Below, in pieces: positions 10,609-19,075 of a stretch of DNA of 64,000 nucleotides. The translations under genes were made by a program, and so were the position numbers. Origin of the DNA: Pseudomonas grimontii. Its GTDB lineage: Bacteria > Pseudomonadota > Gammaproteobacteria > Pseudomonadales > Pseudomonadaceae. The notes under the pieces were generated by a model. That model saw only the letters and a program-made list of their open reading frames with translations. It made no database searches and was not told the DNA's origin. Each line of letters opens with the position of its first letter. The first letter of the stretch is position 1. The DNA is taken from the NCBI RefSeq assembly GCF_007858185.1, contig NZ_VFES01000017.1, positions 62,001 through 126,000 of the forward strand, given 5' to 3'.

Positions 10609-13419
10609 ATGAGTCTGCCTGCCGCTTTCCTTGCTGACGTCGCACAGTTGATCCCAAAAAGTCGGCGTTTCGACGATCCACTTTCCACCCTCGCATTCGG
10701 TACCGACGCCAGCTTTTACCGATTGGTCCCACAACTGGTGATCCGCGTCGAGTCGGAAGACGAAGTGGTGGCGCTGCTGAAACTGGCCCAGCGTGAACGT
10801 GTGCCGGTAACCTTCCGCGCAGCCGGCACCAGCCTGTCCGGGCAGGCGATAAGCGACTCGGTGCTGATCGTGCTGGGGGACAATTGGAACGGCCGTGAGA
10901 TTCGCGGGCAAGGCACTCAGATCCGCCTGCAACCCGGTGTGATCGGCGCACAGGCTAACGCCTGGCTGGCGCCATTCGGACGCAAGATCGGCCCAGACCC
11001 GGCGTCGATCAATGCCTGCAAGATTGGCGGAATCGTCGCCAACAACGCCAGTGGCATGTGCTGCGGTACGGCGCAGAACACCTACCACACCCTGGCCGGA
11101 ATTCGTCTGGTCCTGGCTGATGGCAGTCGCCTCGATACAGAAGACACAACCAGCGTTACCGCGTTTCGTGAACAGCACGGCGCACTGCTCGAGCGCTTGG
11201 CGACACTCGGTCGTGAGACGCGGGCAAACGCCGAATTGGCAGCCAAAATACGCCACAAATACCGTCTGAAAAATACCACCGGCCTGTCACTCAACGCCCT
11301 GGTGGACTTTGATGATCCGCTGGATATTCTCAGCCATTTATTGGTGGGTTCCGAAGGTACCCTCGGATTTATCAGCGCAGTCACCTACGACACCGTGATC
11401 GATCATCCCAACAAGGCGTCGGCGTTAATTGTGTTTCCGGATGTGGAGACCTGCTGCAACGCAGTCACCGTCCTGAAAACCCAACCCGTATCGGCCGTCG
11501 AGCTGCTGGACCGACGCAGCATGCGCTCCGTGCAGAACAAACCGGGCATGCCCGCATTCGTACAGCACTTGTCAGAAAATGCCTGCGCCCTGCTGATTGA
11601 ATCCCGTGCCGCGTCGCCGTCATTGCTGCATGAGCAACTGGCGCTGATCATGGCGTCGCTGGACGGTTTCCCAGTAGAGAAACAGGTCGACTTCACCGAA
11701 GACCCGGTGGAAAACGCACGCCTGTGGGCAATCCGCAAGGACACCTTTCCCGCCGTAGGTGCTGTACGCAAAACCGGCACCACGGTAATCATCGAAGACG
11801 TCACCTTCCCGGTCGAGCAACTGGCCATTGGCGTGAACCGCTTGATCGAACTGTTCGACAAGCATCACTACGACGAAGCCATCCTTTTCGGACATGCCCT
11901 GGAAGGTAATCTGCACTTTGTGTTCACCCAAGGCTTCAACAGCGCGGATGAAGTCACACGCTATCAAGCGTTCATGGATGACGTCGCGCAATTGGTGGCC
12001 GTGGAGTTCGGCGGTTCACTGAAAGCCGAGCACGGCACCGGTCGTAATATGGCACCGTTCGTCGAGCTGGAATGGGGCAGCGATGCCTATCAACTGATGT
12101 GGCAACTCAAACGCCTGCTCGACCCCAACGGCATTCTCAACCCGGACGTAGTGCTCAGCGAAGACCCGCAGATTCACCTCAAGCACCTCAAACCCCTGCC
12201 GGCGGCCGACGAGCTTGTGGATAAGTGCATTGAGTGCGGCTTCTGTGAACCGGTGTGCCCATCGAAAGGCCTGACGTTGAGCCCGCGCCAGCGCATCGTG
12301 ATCTGGCGAGATATACAGGCGAAAAAACGCGCTGGCGTCGACACCACCGAATTGGAAGCGGCCTACCACTACCAGGGCATCGACACGTGCGCCGCTACGG
12401 GCTTATGCGCCCAGCGCTGCCCAGTAGGAATCAATACCGGCGACCTCGTGAAAAAACTACGAAGCCGTGACGCCGACCGTACGAAAACCGCCGAGTGGCT
12501 GGCCACCCATTTCGCCACCGCCCTGCAAGGCGCGCGCTTTACCCTGCATGTAGCCAATGGTGCACGCATGCTGCTGGGGGCGCCTCGCCTGGCGAAACTG
12601 TCGGCCACCGTGACCAAGCTCTCCAAGGGGCAAATCCCGCAGTGGAGCAACGCCATGCCACAACCGGAAAAAGCCATTCGCTTCAGCCCGGTGGTGACGG
12701 ATGAGCGGCCACGGGTGGTCTACCTTGCGGCCTGCGTCTCACGCGCCATGGGGCCGGCGGCCGGTGATAAAGAGCAGATGTCGCTGTACGAAAAAACCCA
12801 GGGCCTGCTGGAAAAAGCCGGTTACCAGGTCGTGTTTCCCGACAATCAGGACAGCCTGTGCTGCGGTCAGCCTTTCGCTTCCAAAGGCTATGCCGAACAG
12901 GCAGAACACAAACGCCAGGAGCTGATCGGCGCCCTGCTCCATGCCAGCCGCGGCGGCCTGGACCCAATCTATTGCGACACCAGCCCCTGCACCCTACGCC
13001 TGGTGCAAGGCCTCGACGAAACGCGCCTGGACCTCTACGACCCCGTACGTTTCATCCGTACGCACCTGATGGACCGTCTCGATTTCACACCGCAAGAGGC
13101 GCCGATCGCTGTACACGTCACCTGCAGCACGCAACACTTGGGGGAAAGCCAGGCGCTGATCGACCTGGCCCGTCGTTGCGCGAAAACCGTGGTGATCCCG
13201 GAAGGCATCCACTGCTGCGGGTTTGCCGGCGACAAGGGTTTCACCACGCCGGAACTCAACGCCCACTCGCTGCGCTCCCTCAAGGATGCAGTGCAGTTTT
13301 GCAGTGAAGGGATCTCCACCAGCCGCACCTGCGAGATAGGCCTGAGCCAGCATGGCGGCATCGACTATCACGGATTGGTGTACCTCGTGGATCGCGTGAC
13401 CCAGGCTCGCGCCCACTAA
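10609..13419 (+). CDS. FAD/Fe-S D-2-hydroxyacid (D-lactate) dehydrogenase
   Basis: A 936-residue fusion. The N-terminal FAD-binding PCMH domain (about 30-260, with TFRAAGTSLSGQA and SGMCCGTAQNTYHTLAG) is followed by the FAD-linked oxidase C-terminal domain (to about 530). Two 4Fe-4S motifs follow, CIECGFCEPVCP and CAATGLCAQRCP, and two CCG domains containing CCGQPFASKGY and CCGFAGDKGF. It oxidises D-lactate or a related 2-hydroxy acid and passes electrons to the respiratory chain. The ATG at 10609 is preceded by GGAGG. Its position after lldP matches the PA4772-type gene of P. aeruginosa, but the usual lldD is absent between them. Confidence 0.9.
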   Translation: MSLPAAFLADVAQLIPKSRRFDDPLSTLAFGTDASFYRLVPQLVIRVESEDEVVALLKLAQRERVPVTFRAAGTSLSGQAISDSVLIVLGDNWNGREIRGQGTQIRLQPGVIGAQANAWLAPFGRKIGPDPASINACKIGGIVANNASGMCCGTAQNTYHTLAGIRLVLADGSRLDTEDTTSVTAFREQHGALLERLATLGRETRANAELAAKIRHKYRLKNTTGLSLNALVDFDDPLDILSHLLVGSEGTLGFISAVTYDTVIDHPNKASALIVFPDVETCCNAVTVLKTQPVSAVELLDRRSMRSVQNKPGMPAFVQHLSENACALLIESRAASPSLLHEQLALIMASLDGFPVEKQVDFTEDPVENARLWAIRKDTFPAVGAVRKTGTTVIIEDVTFPVEQLAIGVNRLIELFDKHHYDEAILFGHALEGNLHFVFTQGFNSADEVTRYQAFMDDVAQLVAVEFGGSLKAEHGTGRNMAPFVELEWGSDAYQLMWQLKRLLDPNGILNPDVVLSEDPQIHLKHLKPLPAADELVDKCIECGFCEPVCPSKGLTLSPRQRIVIWRDIQAKKRAGVDTTELEAAYHYQGIDTCAATGLCAQRCPVGINTGDLVKKLRSRDADRTKTAEWLATHFATALQGARFTLHVANGARMLLGAPRLAKLSATVTKLSKGQIPQWSNAMPQPEKAIRFSPVVTDERPRVVYLAACVSRAMGPAAGDKEQMSLYEKTQGLLEKAGYQVVFPDNQDSLCCGQPFASKGYAEQAEHKRQELIGALLHASRGGLDPIYCDTSPCTLRLVQGLDETRLDLYDPVRFIRTHLMDRLDFTPQEAPIAVHVTCSTQHLGESQALIDLARRCAKTVVIPEGIHCCGFAGDKGFTTPELNAHSLRSLKDAVQFCSEGISTSRTCEIGLSQHGGIDYHGLVYLVDRVTQARAH

Positions 13420-13556
13420 TCCCGCAAAAAAAACAGAACCCCTGCGCACCGGTGTAGTCATCTGCATAGGCCTCGGCAAACGAGGCCCATCAGTGATGTC
13501 GCTGGCAGCCCTTGAACGCCAGCAGCGTCGAGCCTTTTTGCGCAAGGAGATACCCT

Positions 13557-13835
13557 ATGAAGCGTTCCGCTCTTGCTGGCTTGTTCATTACCGCTGCGAT
13601 GCTGGCGTCCCCTGCTTTCGCTGCTGGCGAGCCCGATCTGTGCAAGATCAACCTGGACAAAATCAACAACGGTAAAGCGCTGCTCGCCACCGACACCAGT
13701 GGCAAAAGCGGCGAAATCGACACGGCCGTCTCCCAGGCCAAGGCGGCCCACGCGGCCGGTGATGACAAGAAGTGCATCGAAATCACCTCCAAGGCCCTGC
13801 AAGACCTACAGAACCTCGATAAAGGCGGCCAGTAA
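13557..13835 (+). CDS. Small exported protein of unknown function
   Basis: A 92-residue protein with a clear Sec signal peptide (MKRSALAGLFITAAMLASPAFA, probable cleavage after AFA). The mature helical domain has two cysteines (DLCKINL and KKCIEI), which could form a disulfide in the periplasm. AAGGAGA precedes the ATG at good spacing, and a terminator follows the stop. It is a known type of small conserved periplasmic protein in Pseudomonas, but I cannot name its function. Confidence 0.85.
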   Translation: MKRSALAGLFITAAMLASPAFAAGEPDLCKINLDKINNGKALLATDTSGKSGEIDTAVSQAKAAHAAGDDKKCIEITSKALQDLQNLDKGGQ

Positions 13836-13842
13836 ACGACAG

Positions 13843-13866
13843 GGCCAACCTTCGGGTTGGCCTTCC
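13843..13866 (+). terminator. Terminator after the small exported protein gene
   Basis: GGCCAACC-TTCG-GGTTGGCC is a stable tetraloop hairpin 8 nt past the stop codon, trailed by TTCC. It separates this gene from ssrA. Confidence 0.75.
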
Positions 13867-13929
13867 GTGACGGTTTGGCGTACACTGCACAGGCTTGTCA
13901 CTCACTATGAAACAACGAGTTACAAGCAC

Positions 13930-14327
13930 GGGGCCGTTTAGGATTCGACGCCGGTCGCGAAACTTTAGGTGCATGCCGAGTTGGTAACAGAACTCGTAAA
14001 TCCACTGTTGCAACTACTTATAGTTGCCAATGACGCCAATCCAAGCTGGGACAACTCCATCGCTGCGTAAGCAGCCTTAGAGCCTGAGCTTCTGGTACCT
14101 TCGGGTCCAGCAATCACCAGGGGATGTCTGTAAACCCAAAGTGATTGTCATATAGAACAGAATCGCCGTGCAGTACGTTGTGGACGAAGCGGCTAAAACT
14201 TACACAACTCGCCCAAAGCACCCTGCCCTTCGGGTCGCTGAGGGTTAACTTAATAGAAACGGCTACGCATGTAGTACCGACAGCGGAGTACTGGCGGACG
14301 GGGGTTCAAATCCCCCCGGCTCCACCA
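13930..14327 (+). ncRNA. ssrA: Transfer-messenger RNA (tmRNA, SsrA)
   Basis: The 5' end GGGGCCGTTTAGGATTCGACGCCGG and the 3' end GGTTCAAATCCCCCCGGCTCCACCA pair into the tRNA-like acceptor stem (GGGGCCG with CGGCTCC) with an encoded CCA. The T-loop GTTCAAATC is intact. The resume codon and tag read GCC AAT GAC then on to TAA at 14068-14070, giving ANDANPSWDNSIAA. The RNA rescues stalled ribosomes with SmpB and tags nascent chains for proteolysis. Its 3' end is the attachment site of the island that follows. Confidence 0.97.
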
Positions 14328-14335
14328 CTTTTACA

Positions 14336-14386
14336 TCTAAAGACGTCCAAGGGCGTCTTTTTTTGTGCCTGAAATCCAGCAAATAC
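14336..14386. repeat. attL: left copy of 51-bp direct repeat
   Basis: This segment begins TCTAAAGACGTCC and ends CCAGCAAATAC, and matches 26261-26311 at 49 of 51 positions. It includes the ssrA rho-independent terminator (stem AGACGTCC/GGGCGTCT followed by seven or more T). Integration thus leaves ssrA with an intact 3' end and terminator. Confidence 0.9.
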
Positions 14387-14451
14387 GGGGCTTTCAGGTC
14401 CAATGGTGTCCGATGGTATCTGAGTTCATCCTACAATTCGTGTATTCCACG

Positions 14452-14463
14452 TGGTATTCCAAA
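14452..14463. repeat. Left copy of TGGTATTCCAAA (putative integrase arm site)
   Basis: TGGTATTCCAAA occurs here and again at 26162-26173 near the right end, with further GTATTCC-like copies close by (14441-14491 and 26175-26182). Short repeats near both ends of an integrative element often bind the arm-binding (DUF4102-type) domain of its integrase. Confidence 0.5.
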
Positions 14464-14509
14464 CCCACGACTGGTATTTTTTGGAATACACGCAGTATCG
14501 GAGATCACC

Positions 14510-15745
14510 ATGGGTGCTCAAGCCACGCGGCTTTCAGACGTCAAAGTCAAAGCAGCGAAACCAAAAGAAAAAGACTACATCCTCACTGATGGCGACGGCC
14601 TTCAAATGAGGGTGAGAGCCAATGGCTCAAAGCTGTGGAATTTTAACTACATTCACCCAGCAAGCAAAAAACGAATCAACATGGGCCTTGGCACCTTTCC
14701 GGAGGTGAGCTTGGCTCAAGCCCGGAAACGGACCGTAGAAGCCAGGGAGTTGGTAGCGCAAGGGATAGATCCGAAGGAGAAGCGCGACGCGGATCGAAAA
14801 ACCTTAAGAGCGACTACGGAACACACATTTAAAAACGTAGCCACCGCGTGGTTCGAGCTCAAAAAAGACTCCGTCACGACTGCCTATGCTGAGGACATCT
14901 GGCGTTCGCTGACGCTGCATGTTTTCCCCGACTTGGGTACGACCCCGATCTCAGCGATCACTGCGCCGGAGGTCATAAAATTGCTTAGACCGCTTGAGAC
15001 CAAAGGCAGCCTCGAGACCGTGAAGCGACTGAGCCAGCGTCTTAACGAAATCATGACTTACGGCGTGAACTCCGGCCTGATTCACTCAAATCCACTCAGC
15101 GGGATTCGCTCGGTCTTCAAGAAACCGAAGAAGAAAAACATGGCAGCGCTCGCGCCAGACGAACTGAAAGAACTAATGATGACTGTGGCCAATGCCAGCA
15201 TAAAAAGGACTACACGTTGCTTGATTGAGTGGCAGCTTCACACCATGACTCGCCCCGCAGAAGCAGCTACCGCACGGTGGGCAGACATCGATATCGGCAA
15301 GAAGATCTGGACAATACCAGCGGAGCGGATGAAAAAGCGTCGGACTCACATTATCCCACTCACGGAACAGGCTTTAGGGCTTCTAGAGGCTATAAAGCCG
15401 CTGAGTGGCCACCGCGAGCATGTTTTCCCAGCAGACCGTAATCCCCGAACCCATTGCAACAGCCAAACGGCCAATATGGCGCTGAAGCGTATGGGATTTG
15501 AAGGCCGCCTTGTGAGCCATGGAATGCGCTCAATGGCCAGCACCATCCTCAACGAGCACGGGTGGGATCCTGAGCTGATCGAGGTTGCGCTTGCTCACGT
15601 CGACAAGGACGAGGTACGTAGCGCGTATAATCGGGCCGATTACATTGAGCGTCGACGCCCAATGATGAAGTGGTGGAGCGAGCATATCAAGGAAGCGGCT
15701 ACCGGAAACCTTTCAATCGCCGCAATCATTGACTGCCAGGACTGA
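14510..15745 (+). CDS. int: P4-type tyrosine integrase
   Basis: A 411-residue protein. An N-terminal DUF4102 arm-binding domain (about 5-90, RLSDVKVKAAKPKEKDYILTDGDGL) is followed by a SAM-like core-binding domain (105-195) and the catalytic domain. The tyrosine recombinase residues are visible: Arg248 (TMTRPAEA), His337-x-x-Arg340 (HGMR), His363 and the nucleophile Tyr373 (RSAYNRADY). It integrates and excises the island at the ssrA 3' end. ATG 14510 is used because the domain starts there; the open frame continues upstream into the attachment site. Confidence 0.95.
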   Translation: MGAQATRLSDVKVKAAKPKEKDYILTDGDGLQMRVRANGSKLWNFNYIHPASKKRINMGLGTFPEVSLAQARKRTVEARELVAQGIDPKEKRDADRKTLRATTEHTFKNVATAWFELKKDSVTTAYAEDIWRSLTLHVFPDLGTTPISAITAPEVIKLLRPLETKGSLETVKRLSQRLNEIMTYGVNSGLIHSNPLSGIRSVFKKPKKKNMAALAPDELKELMMTVANASIKRTTRCLIEWQLHTMTRPAEAATARWADIDIGKKIWTIPAERMKKRRTHIIPLTEQALGLLEAIKPLSGHREHVFPADRNPRTHCNSQTANMALKRMGFEGRLVSHGMRSMASTILNEHGWDPELIEVALAHVDKDEVRSAYNRADYIERRRPMMKWWSEHIKEAATGNLSIAAIIDCQD

Positions 15746-15832
15746 AGCCACACTTCAATGAGTTGGAAGACCAACGTCTCATCTTCGGGTGGCCCGTGAG
15801 CAGGCATTAGCTTGCGATCTACAGAGCTAAGT

Positions 15833-15858
15833 GAAGGCAGCGTTTTTTCGCTGCCTTC
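15833..15858. terminator. Hairpin downstream of the integrase
   Basis: GAAGGCAGCG-TTTTTT-CGCTGCCTTC forms a perfect 10-bp stem about 90 bp past the integrase stop. It probably ends the integrase transcript, although the T-run is in the loop rather than after the stem. Confidence 0.5.
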
Positions 15859-15989
15859 CTGTCTGATAAAGTGGCACGCCATGATGGCAGTGGTTCTTGC
15901 AACGACTTACGCGCCCCAAGTGAATTGTTAGTAAATGAACAACCTAATAACGATTAGACAAAACACCACAAACTCCAGGAACGATACGA

Positions 15990-16652
15990 ATGTCGTTTGA
16001 AAAGCTGTCTAAAATTAACATAGATGAATTCATTCACGGTTTAAGACAATCACTTCGAACGTCGTATGAGCTCATATTCGAAGATACTGAATTTGACGAA
16101 TACATGCAGAGCATTCGAGTCAACATAGAGAGCGGCGATCTCGATCAGGAGCGCCTGAATGATGAGCTAATTAACTATCTTGCTTCAACTCCTCTCAGTC
16201 CCCATTACCCTTTTTTACGTGCTGCCGCTCTAACCGACTTAACCCTACAAGCTCTAGCTCGCAAGGATTATGAAGCCTTTATAGCGCTGGCTTTGCAGGC
16301 CAGCGCCTACGTTGAAGGCGCTGCTGTGCATGCGCAATTCAATTCACTACTGGATATCCCCGCTGCACTACGTCGACGAACCACGCAAGCAGCAGCGGCA
16401 GCCCGAAGTGAAACATTCCAATTAGCGAAGGATCAGGCACTGCTGTTAATCAGCCAAAGACGTCCAAGCGACGGCTGGGATGATCTGACACATGCAGCAG
16501 AGTCAATAGAAGAGGAGCTAGGCGCCTTTATAAAAAGTAACAAAATCAGTTTAACGAAAACGCGGATCGTGAGCAATCTGAGACAATGGTCTAAAGAAGA
16601 CGCAAGCTTTCGAGACTCATTAAACCGTATACTTACACCTTCCGCCAGGTAG
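15990..16652 (+). CDS. Hypothetical helical protein of the island
   Basis: A 220-residue cytosolic protein with no signal peptide or membrane segment, and I recognise no family. It is predicted largely helical, with an acidic N-terminal half and an alanine-rich middle (about 75-150). The sequence LRAAALTDLTLQALARKDYEAFIALALQASAYVEG may form TPR-like helical pairs. AGGA precedes the ATG. It is alone between the integrase and the convergent Gp2-like gene, with only 3 bp between the two stop codons. The function is unknown. Confidence 0.65.
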   Translation: MSFEKLSKINIDEFIHGLRQSLRTSYELIFEDTEFDEYMQSIRVNIESGDLDQERLNDELINYLASTPLSPHYPFLRAAALTDLTLQALARKDYEAFIALALQASAYVEGAAVHAQFNSLLDIPAALRRRTTQAAAAARSETFQLAKDQALLLISQRRPSDGWDDLTHAAESIEEELGAFIKSNKISLTKTRIVSNLRQWSKEDASFRDSLNRILTPSAR

Positions 16653-16655
16653 TTT

Positions 16656-17741
16656 TCATACTCCAAGACAGGACGACCGACGAGGCCGCCCTCTTTTCTT
16701 AACTGCCCGCTTCGGCATCTCTCCACGACCGAAAGTTCTAGCTCTTCCATCTATAACTATTCGAACGTAATATTCAATCTTAGTTAAGTAAACCGCTGCT
16801 TTTTGCAAATTCTTTCGCTTATCCTTGTCAGAGTGCTCAATCATACCAATGCCGCAAGCACGATACGCATCCTTTCTACGATTGCAATTGTAATACACCC
16901 CTCTTCCGTGGGTCGCTTTGTCGGCCCATGTCTCACCGATCATTCTGGCCCAGCCTATATCCTCCCTGACCCGAGAACCATCTAAAAAAAACATGCAGTG
17001 ATAATGATATCCTTTGGACAGTCCGTACTCCAACTTCCAGGAATGCCCTAGCAATGTGTTTGTAGGAAGCTTACGCCTCAACATACCCATTAACCTTTCT
17101 CTATGCAATTTTACATCTTCGAAATCTAATTGCTCTCGCACTCCTCCACCGCCGACCAGCTTCGAATATCCTAAATCCACTCGCAGAACCAATACTCGTG
17201 ATGTGTCTTTAAAAATAGCATCGATATACGCGATCAGGCTTTTGTAATTTTTATTGGAAAGTCTACGGTGTGCATTTAGCTGCTTTCTGAAAGCCGCACC
17301 ACGCACCAAGAATCTAATCCGCTCAACAGCAACATTAATCGAATCGACAAGCGCAAGCAGATCACCGTGAAAGTTTTTTAGATTTCGGTGACTGTAATAT
17401 TGAAAAGCATGTTCTTCAGTCGCTTGAAAGAAAACATTAACCAATGGGCTGAAATCATGAATTGGGTAATACCGCTGAATCTCCTGCTTGGCCCAGATAT
17501 AAACCAACAGTTTTTCTCCCATGCTGGTCAGCTTTATTTTCTGCCCACCATAACCTTCGTGGAGATATGCCACATCATCATCAGTCTCGGCCACTTTTTG
17601 AACGAGCTTCTCTATTGCGCTAATTTTCAGTATCGCACTTCTTTCCCCATTGACTGCGATTGCTCCGGATGTACCACTATCGAAATACGATGTGGTACTT
17701 TCCAACAATGCCTCTTCAACGTATCTATCTACTCTTTTCAT
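16656..17741 (-). CDS. Inovirus Gp2 / YagK-YfjJ domain protein
   Basis: A 361-residue protein whose C-terminal half (about 185-345) resembles the YagK/YfjJ (inovirus-type Gp2) domain: RVLVLRVDLGYSK, the His-rich strand GYHYHCMFFLDG and WADKATHGRGVYYNC. These proteins occur in filamentous phages and in E. coli prophage remnants and islands. The HYH strand suggests a distant HUH/Rep-like fold, which is an inference. The tail is very basic (KRAVKKRGRPRRSS), suiting nucleic-acid binding. The ATG at 17741 follows GAGGTG; a GTG two codons earlier is possible. Confidence 0.75.
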   Translation of the reverse strand: MKRVDRYVEEALLESTTSYFDSGTSGAIAVNGERSAILKISAIEKLVQKVAETDDDVAYLHEGYGGQKIKLTSMGEKLLVYIWAKQEIQRYYPIHDFSPLVNVFFQATEEHAFQYYSHRNLKNFHGDLLALVDSINVAVERIRFLVRGAAFRKQLNAHRRLSNKNYKSLIAYIDAIFKDTSRVLVLRVDLGYSKLVGGGGVREQLDFEDVKLHRERLMGMLRRKLPTNTLLGHSWKLEYGLSKGYHYHCMFFLDGSRVREDIGWARMIGETWADKATHGRGVYYNCNRRKDAYRACGIGMIEHSDKDKRKNLQKAAVYLTKIEYYVRIVIDGRARTFGRGEMPKRAVKKRGRPRRSSCLGV

Positions 17742-17871
17742 CCCCACCTCTGCATCATCATTCTATAACCCTGTGCTATGTGCGCACAGTTTTAGCCAGC
17801 ACAACAAACGTCTCACCTGACGGAACACTCATTCATTGCTTACTTTCATTATTCGACAAACCTATTCACCA

Positions 17872-17905
17872 TTGATAGCTCACTGACAAAAGTCAGAGCT
17901 ATCAA
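17872..17905. other. Inverted repeat in a non-coding gap
   Basis: TTGATAGCT-ca-CTGAC-AAAA-GTCAG-AGCTATCAA is a long hairpin with a 2-nt bulge. It lies in the roughly 360-bp gap (17742-18105) between the Gp2-like gene and the AlpA-like gene. It could be a terminator for neither (no T-run), a regulator site or an origin element. The remainder of the gap shows no gene. Confidence 0.45.
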
Positions 17906-18105
17906 TAGGTATATATGCTCACAAATGCTTAGAGCTAATACTAATTAACACCAATAACAAAGAATCCAGAATTCCTCTATAGGAGATTCATAAGGGAGTC
18001 TAGGCACAGGAAGAAATCTGCAAAGCGTTGGTCCGGAGCAAAAAGGCATAGTTGCAGAACCACAACCATCGAGTTAGTGCTACGCCAGATACGACCAACG
18101 GCGAC

Positions 18106-18330
18106 TCAGAGCTCAGAGTCGGTTGCCCTAGACTGAATCCAGTCGTTGATATTCGCTTCCAGCCATCCAACAGCTGAGCAGCCAAGCTTTATCGGCTTGG
18201 GGAAGGTTTTATCGTACCTGGGCGAATTGACGTTCATCCGATCATAAATTGTGGACCGCGATAAACCGATACGGTCTTGGACCTGCCTCAACCGGAGAAC
18301 CCTTATTTGCCGTTGCGCCTGCGCTTCCAT
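18106..18330 (-). CDS. AlpA-family helix-turn-helix regulator
   Basis: A 74-residue MerR-like/AlpA protein: RVLRLRQVQDRIGLSRSTIYDRM is the helix-turn-helix, followed by FPKPIKLGCSAVGWLEANINDWIQSR, the typical AlpA wing that contacts DNA. AlpA of CP4-57 activates integrase/excision functions, so this is the likely excision or transcription switch of the island. The ATG at 18330 has GAGGTTGACG in front, and the ATG-less extension upstream adds seven unconserved residues. It is transcribed in the same direction as the Gp2-like gene downstream. Confidence 0.88.
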   Translation of the reverse strand: MEAQAQRQIRVLRLRQVQDRIGLSRSTIYDRMNVNSPRYDKTFPKPIKLGCSAVGWLEANINDWIQSRATDSEL

Positions 18331-18696
18331 CGTCAACCTCTCGTGAGTCAAATTGGCTATGGATCGACTTTAAATATTCATGCGGATCGCGTGCGAAATT
18401 GTGCTTACGTAAAAAAATACACCACGCTTACGCCCTAAGAATGACGACCTGAAGAACTAACCCAAGCTTTCCTGAAGAACCAACACGCACAGCGGTTGTA
18501 GACCTAACTGGAACACGACACTTATAACTAAATAGAATATTAAAATTATTTTATATGCAAATATAAGCAGAACTGATTAAAGCGAAATATCAATACCCCA
18601 TTCAAACTTATTTGAAATACATATTACTTAATTGAATATATAGATTATTCAAAGCGAAACCCTATCTACGACAATAACGCCATTACGGAAACTCAA
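18331..18696. other. AT-rich gap without a gene
   Basis: The 366 bp between the AlpA-like and zinc-ribbon genes hold no convincing frame. The part from about 18535 to 18660 is strongly AT-rich (TTAAAATTATTTTATATGC and similar), unlike the chromosome around the island. It likely contains divergent promoters and may attract H-NS-like proteins. Confidence 0.6.
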
Positions 18697-19026
18697 ATGA
18701 ACAACTCTTGCCCGAACTGCAACTCTTCTCGCATAACCACTAGAAATATCGGACGAAAGACTGGCGGTTTCATTGGATCTATAGGAGGTGCCACAAGTGG
18801 TGCCACGGGAGCGTTATCAGGTGCAGAGCTAGGCGCAACTCTAGGTGTAACTGGTGGCCCTATAGGCATTGCGATAGGGGGTATCGCTGGCGCTCTTATC
18901 GGTGGGATATTCGGTGGAGTAGCTGGTGGCATCGCTGGCGCGACTGTTGGGGAACAGGTCGACACGAGAATACTTAACAACTTGCAGTGTTTAAGTTGTG
19001 GCCATTCTTTTACGCCCAGAAGCTAA
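18697..19026 (+). CDS. Split zinc-ribbon protein with glycine-zipper membrane segment
   Basis: A 109-residue protein of unusual layout: an N-terminal CPNC (residues 5-8) and a C-terminal CLSC (about 98-101) flank a long glycine/alanine-rich hydrophobic stretch (about 24-86, with repeats of the GGxxGxxxG kind). The two CxxC pairs could form one zinc ribbon closing a hairpin of two glycine-zipper helices that insert in a membrane. I know no named function. The start is the only ATG before the CPNC. It is followed 49 bp later by the DUF932 gene on the same strand. Confidence 0.75.
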   Translation: MNNSCPNCNSSRITTRNIGRKTGGFIGSIGGATSGATGALSGAELGATLGVTGGPIGIAIGGIAGALIGGIFGGVAGGIAGATVGEQVDTRILNNLQCLSCGHSFTPRS

Positions 19027-19075
19027 TAACTCAAAAGGCTTTGAACTTCATAAATCTTTGTTAGCGAGTTAAATA

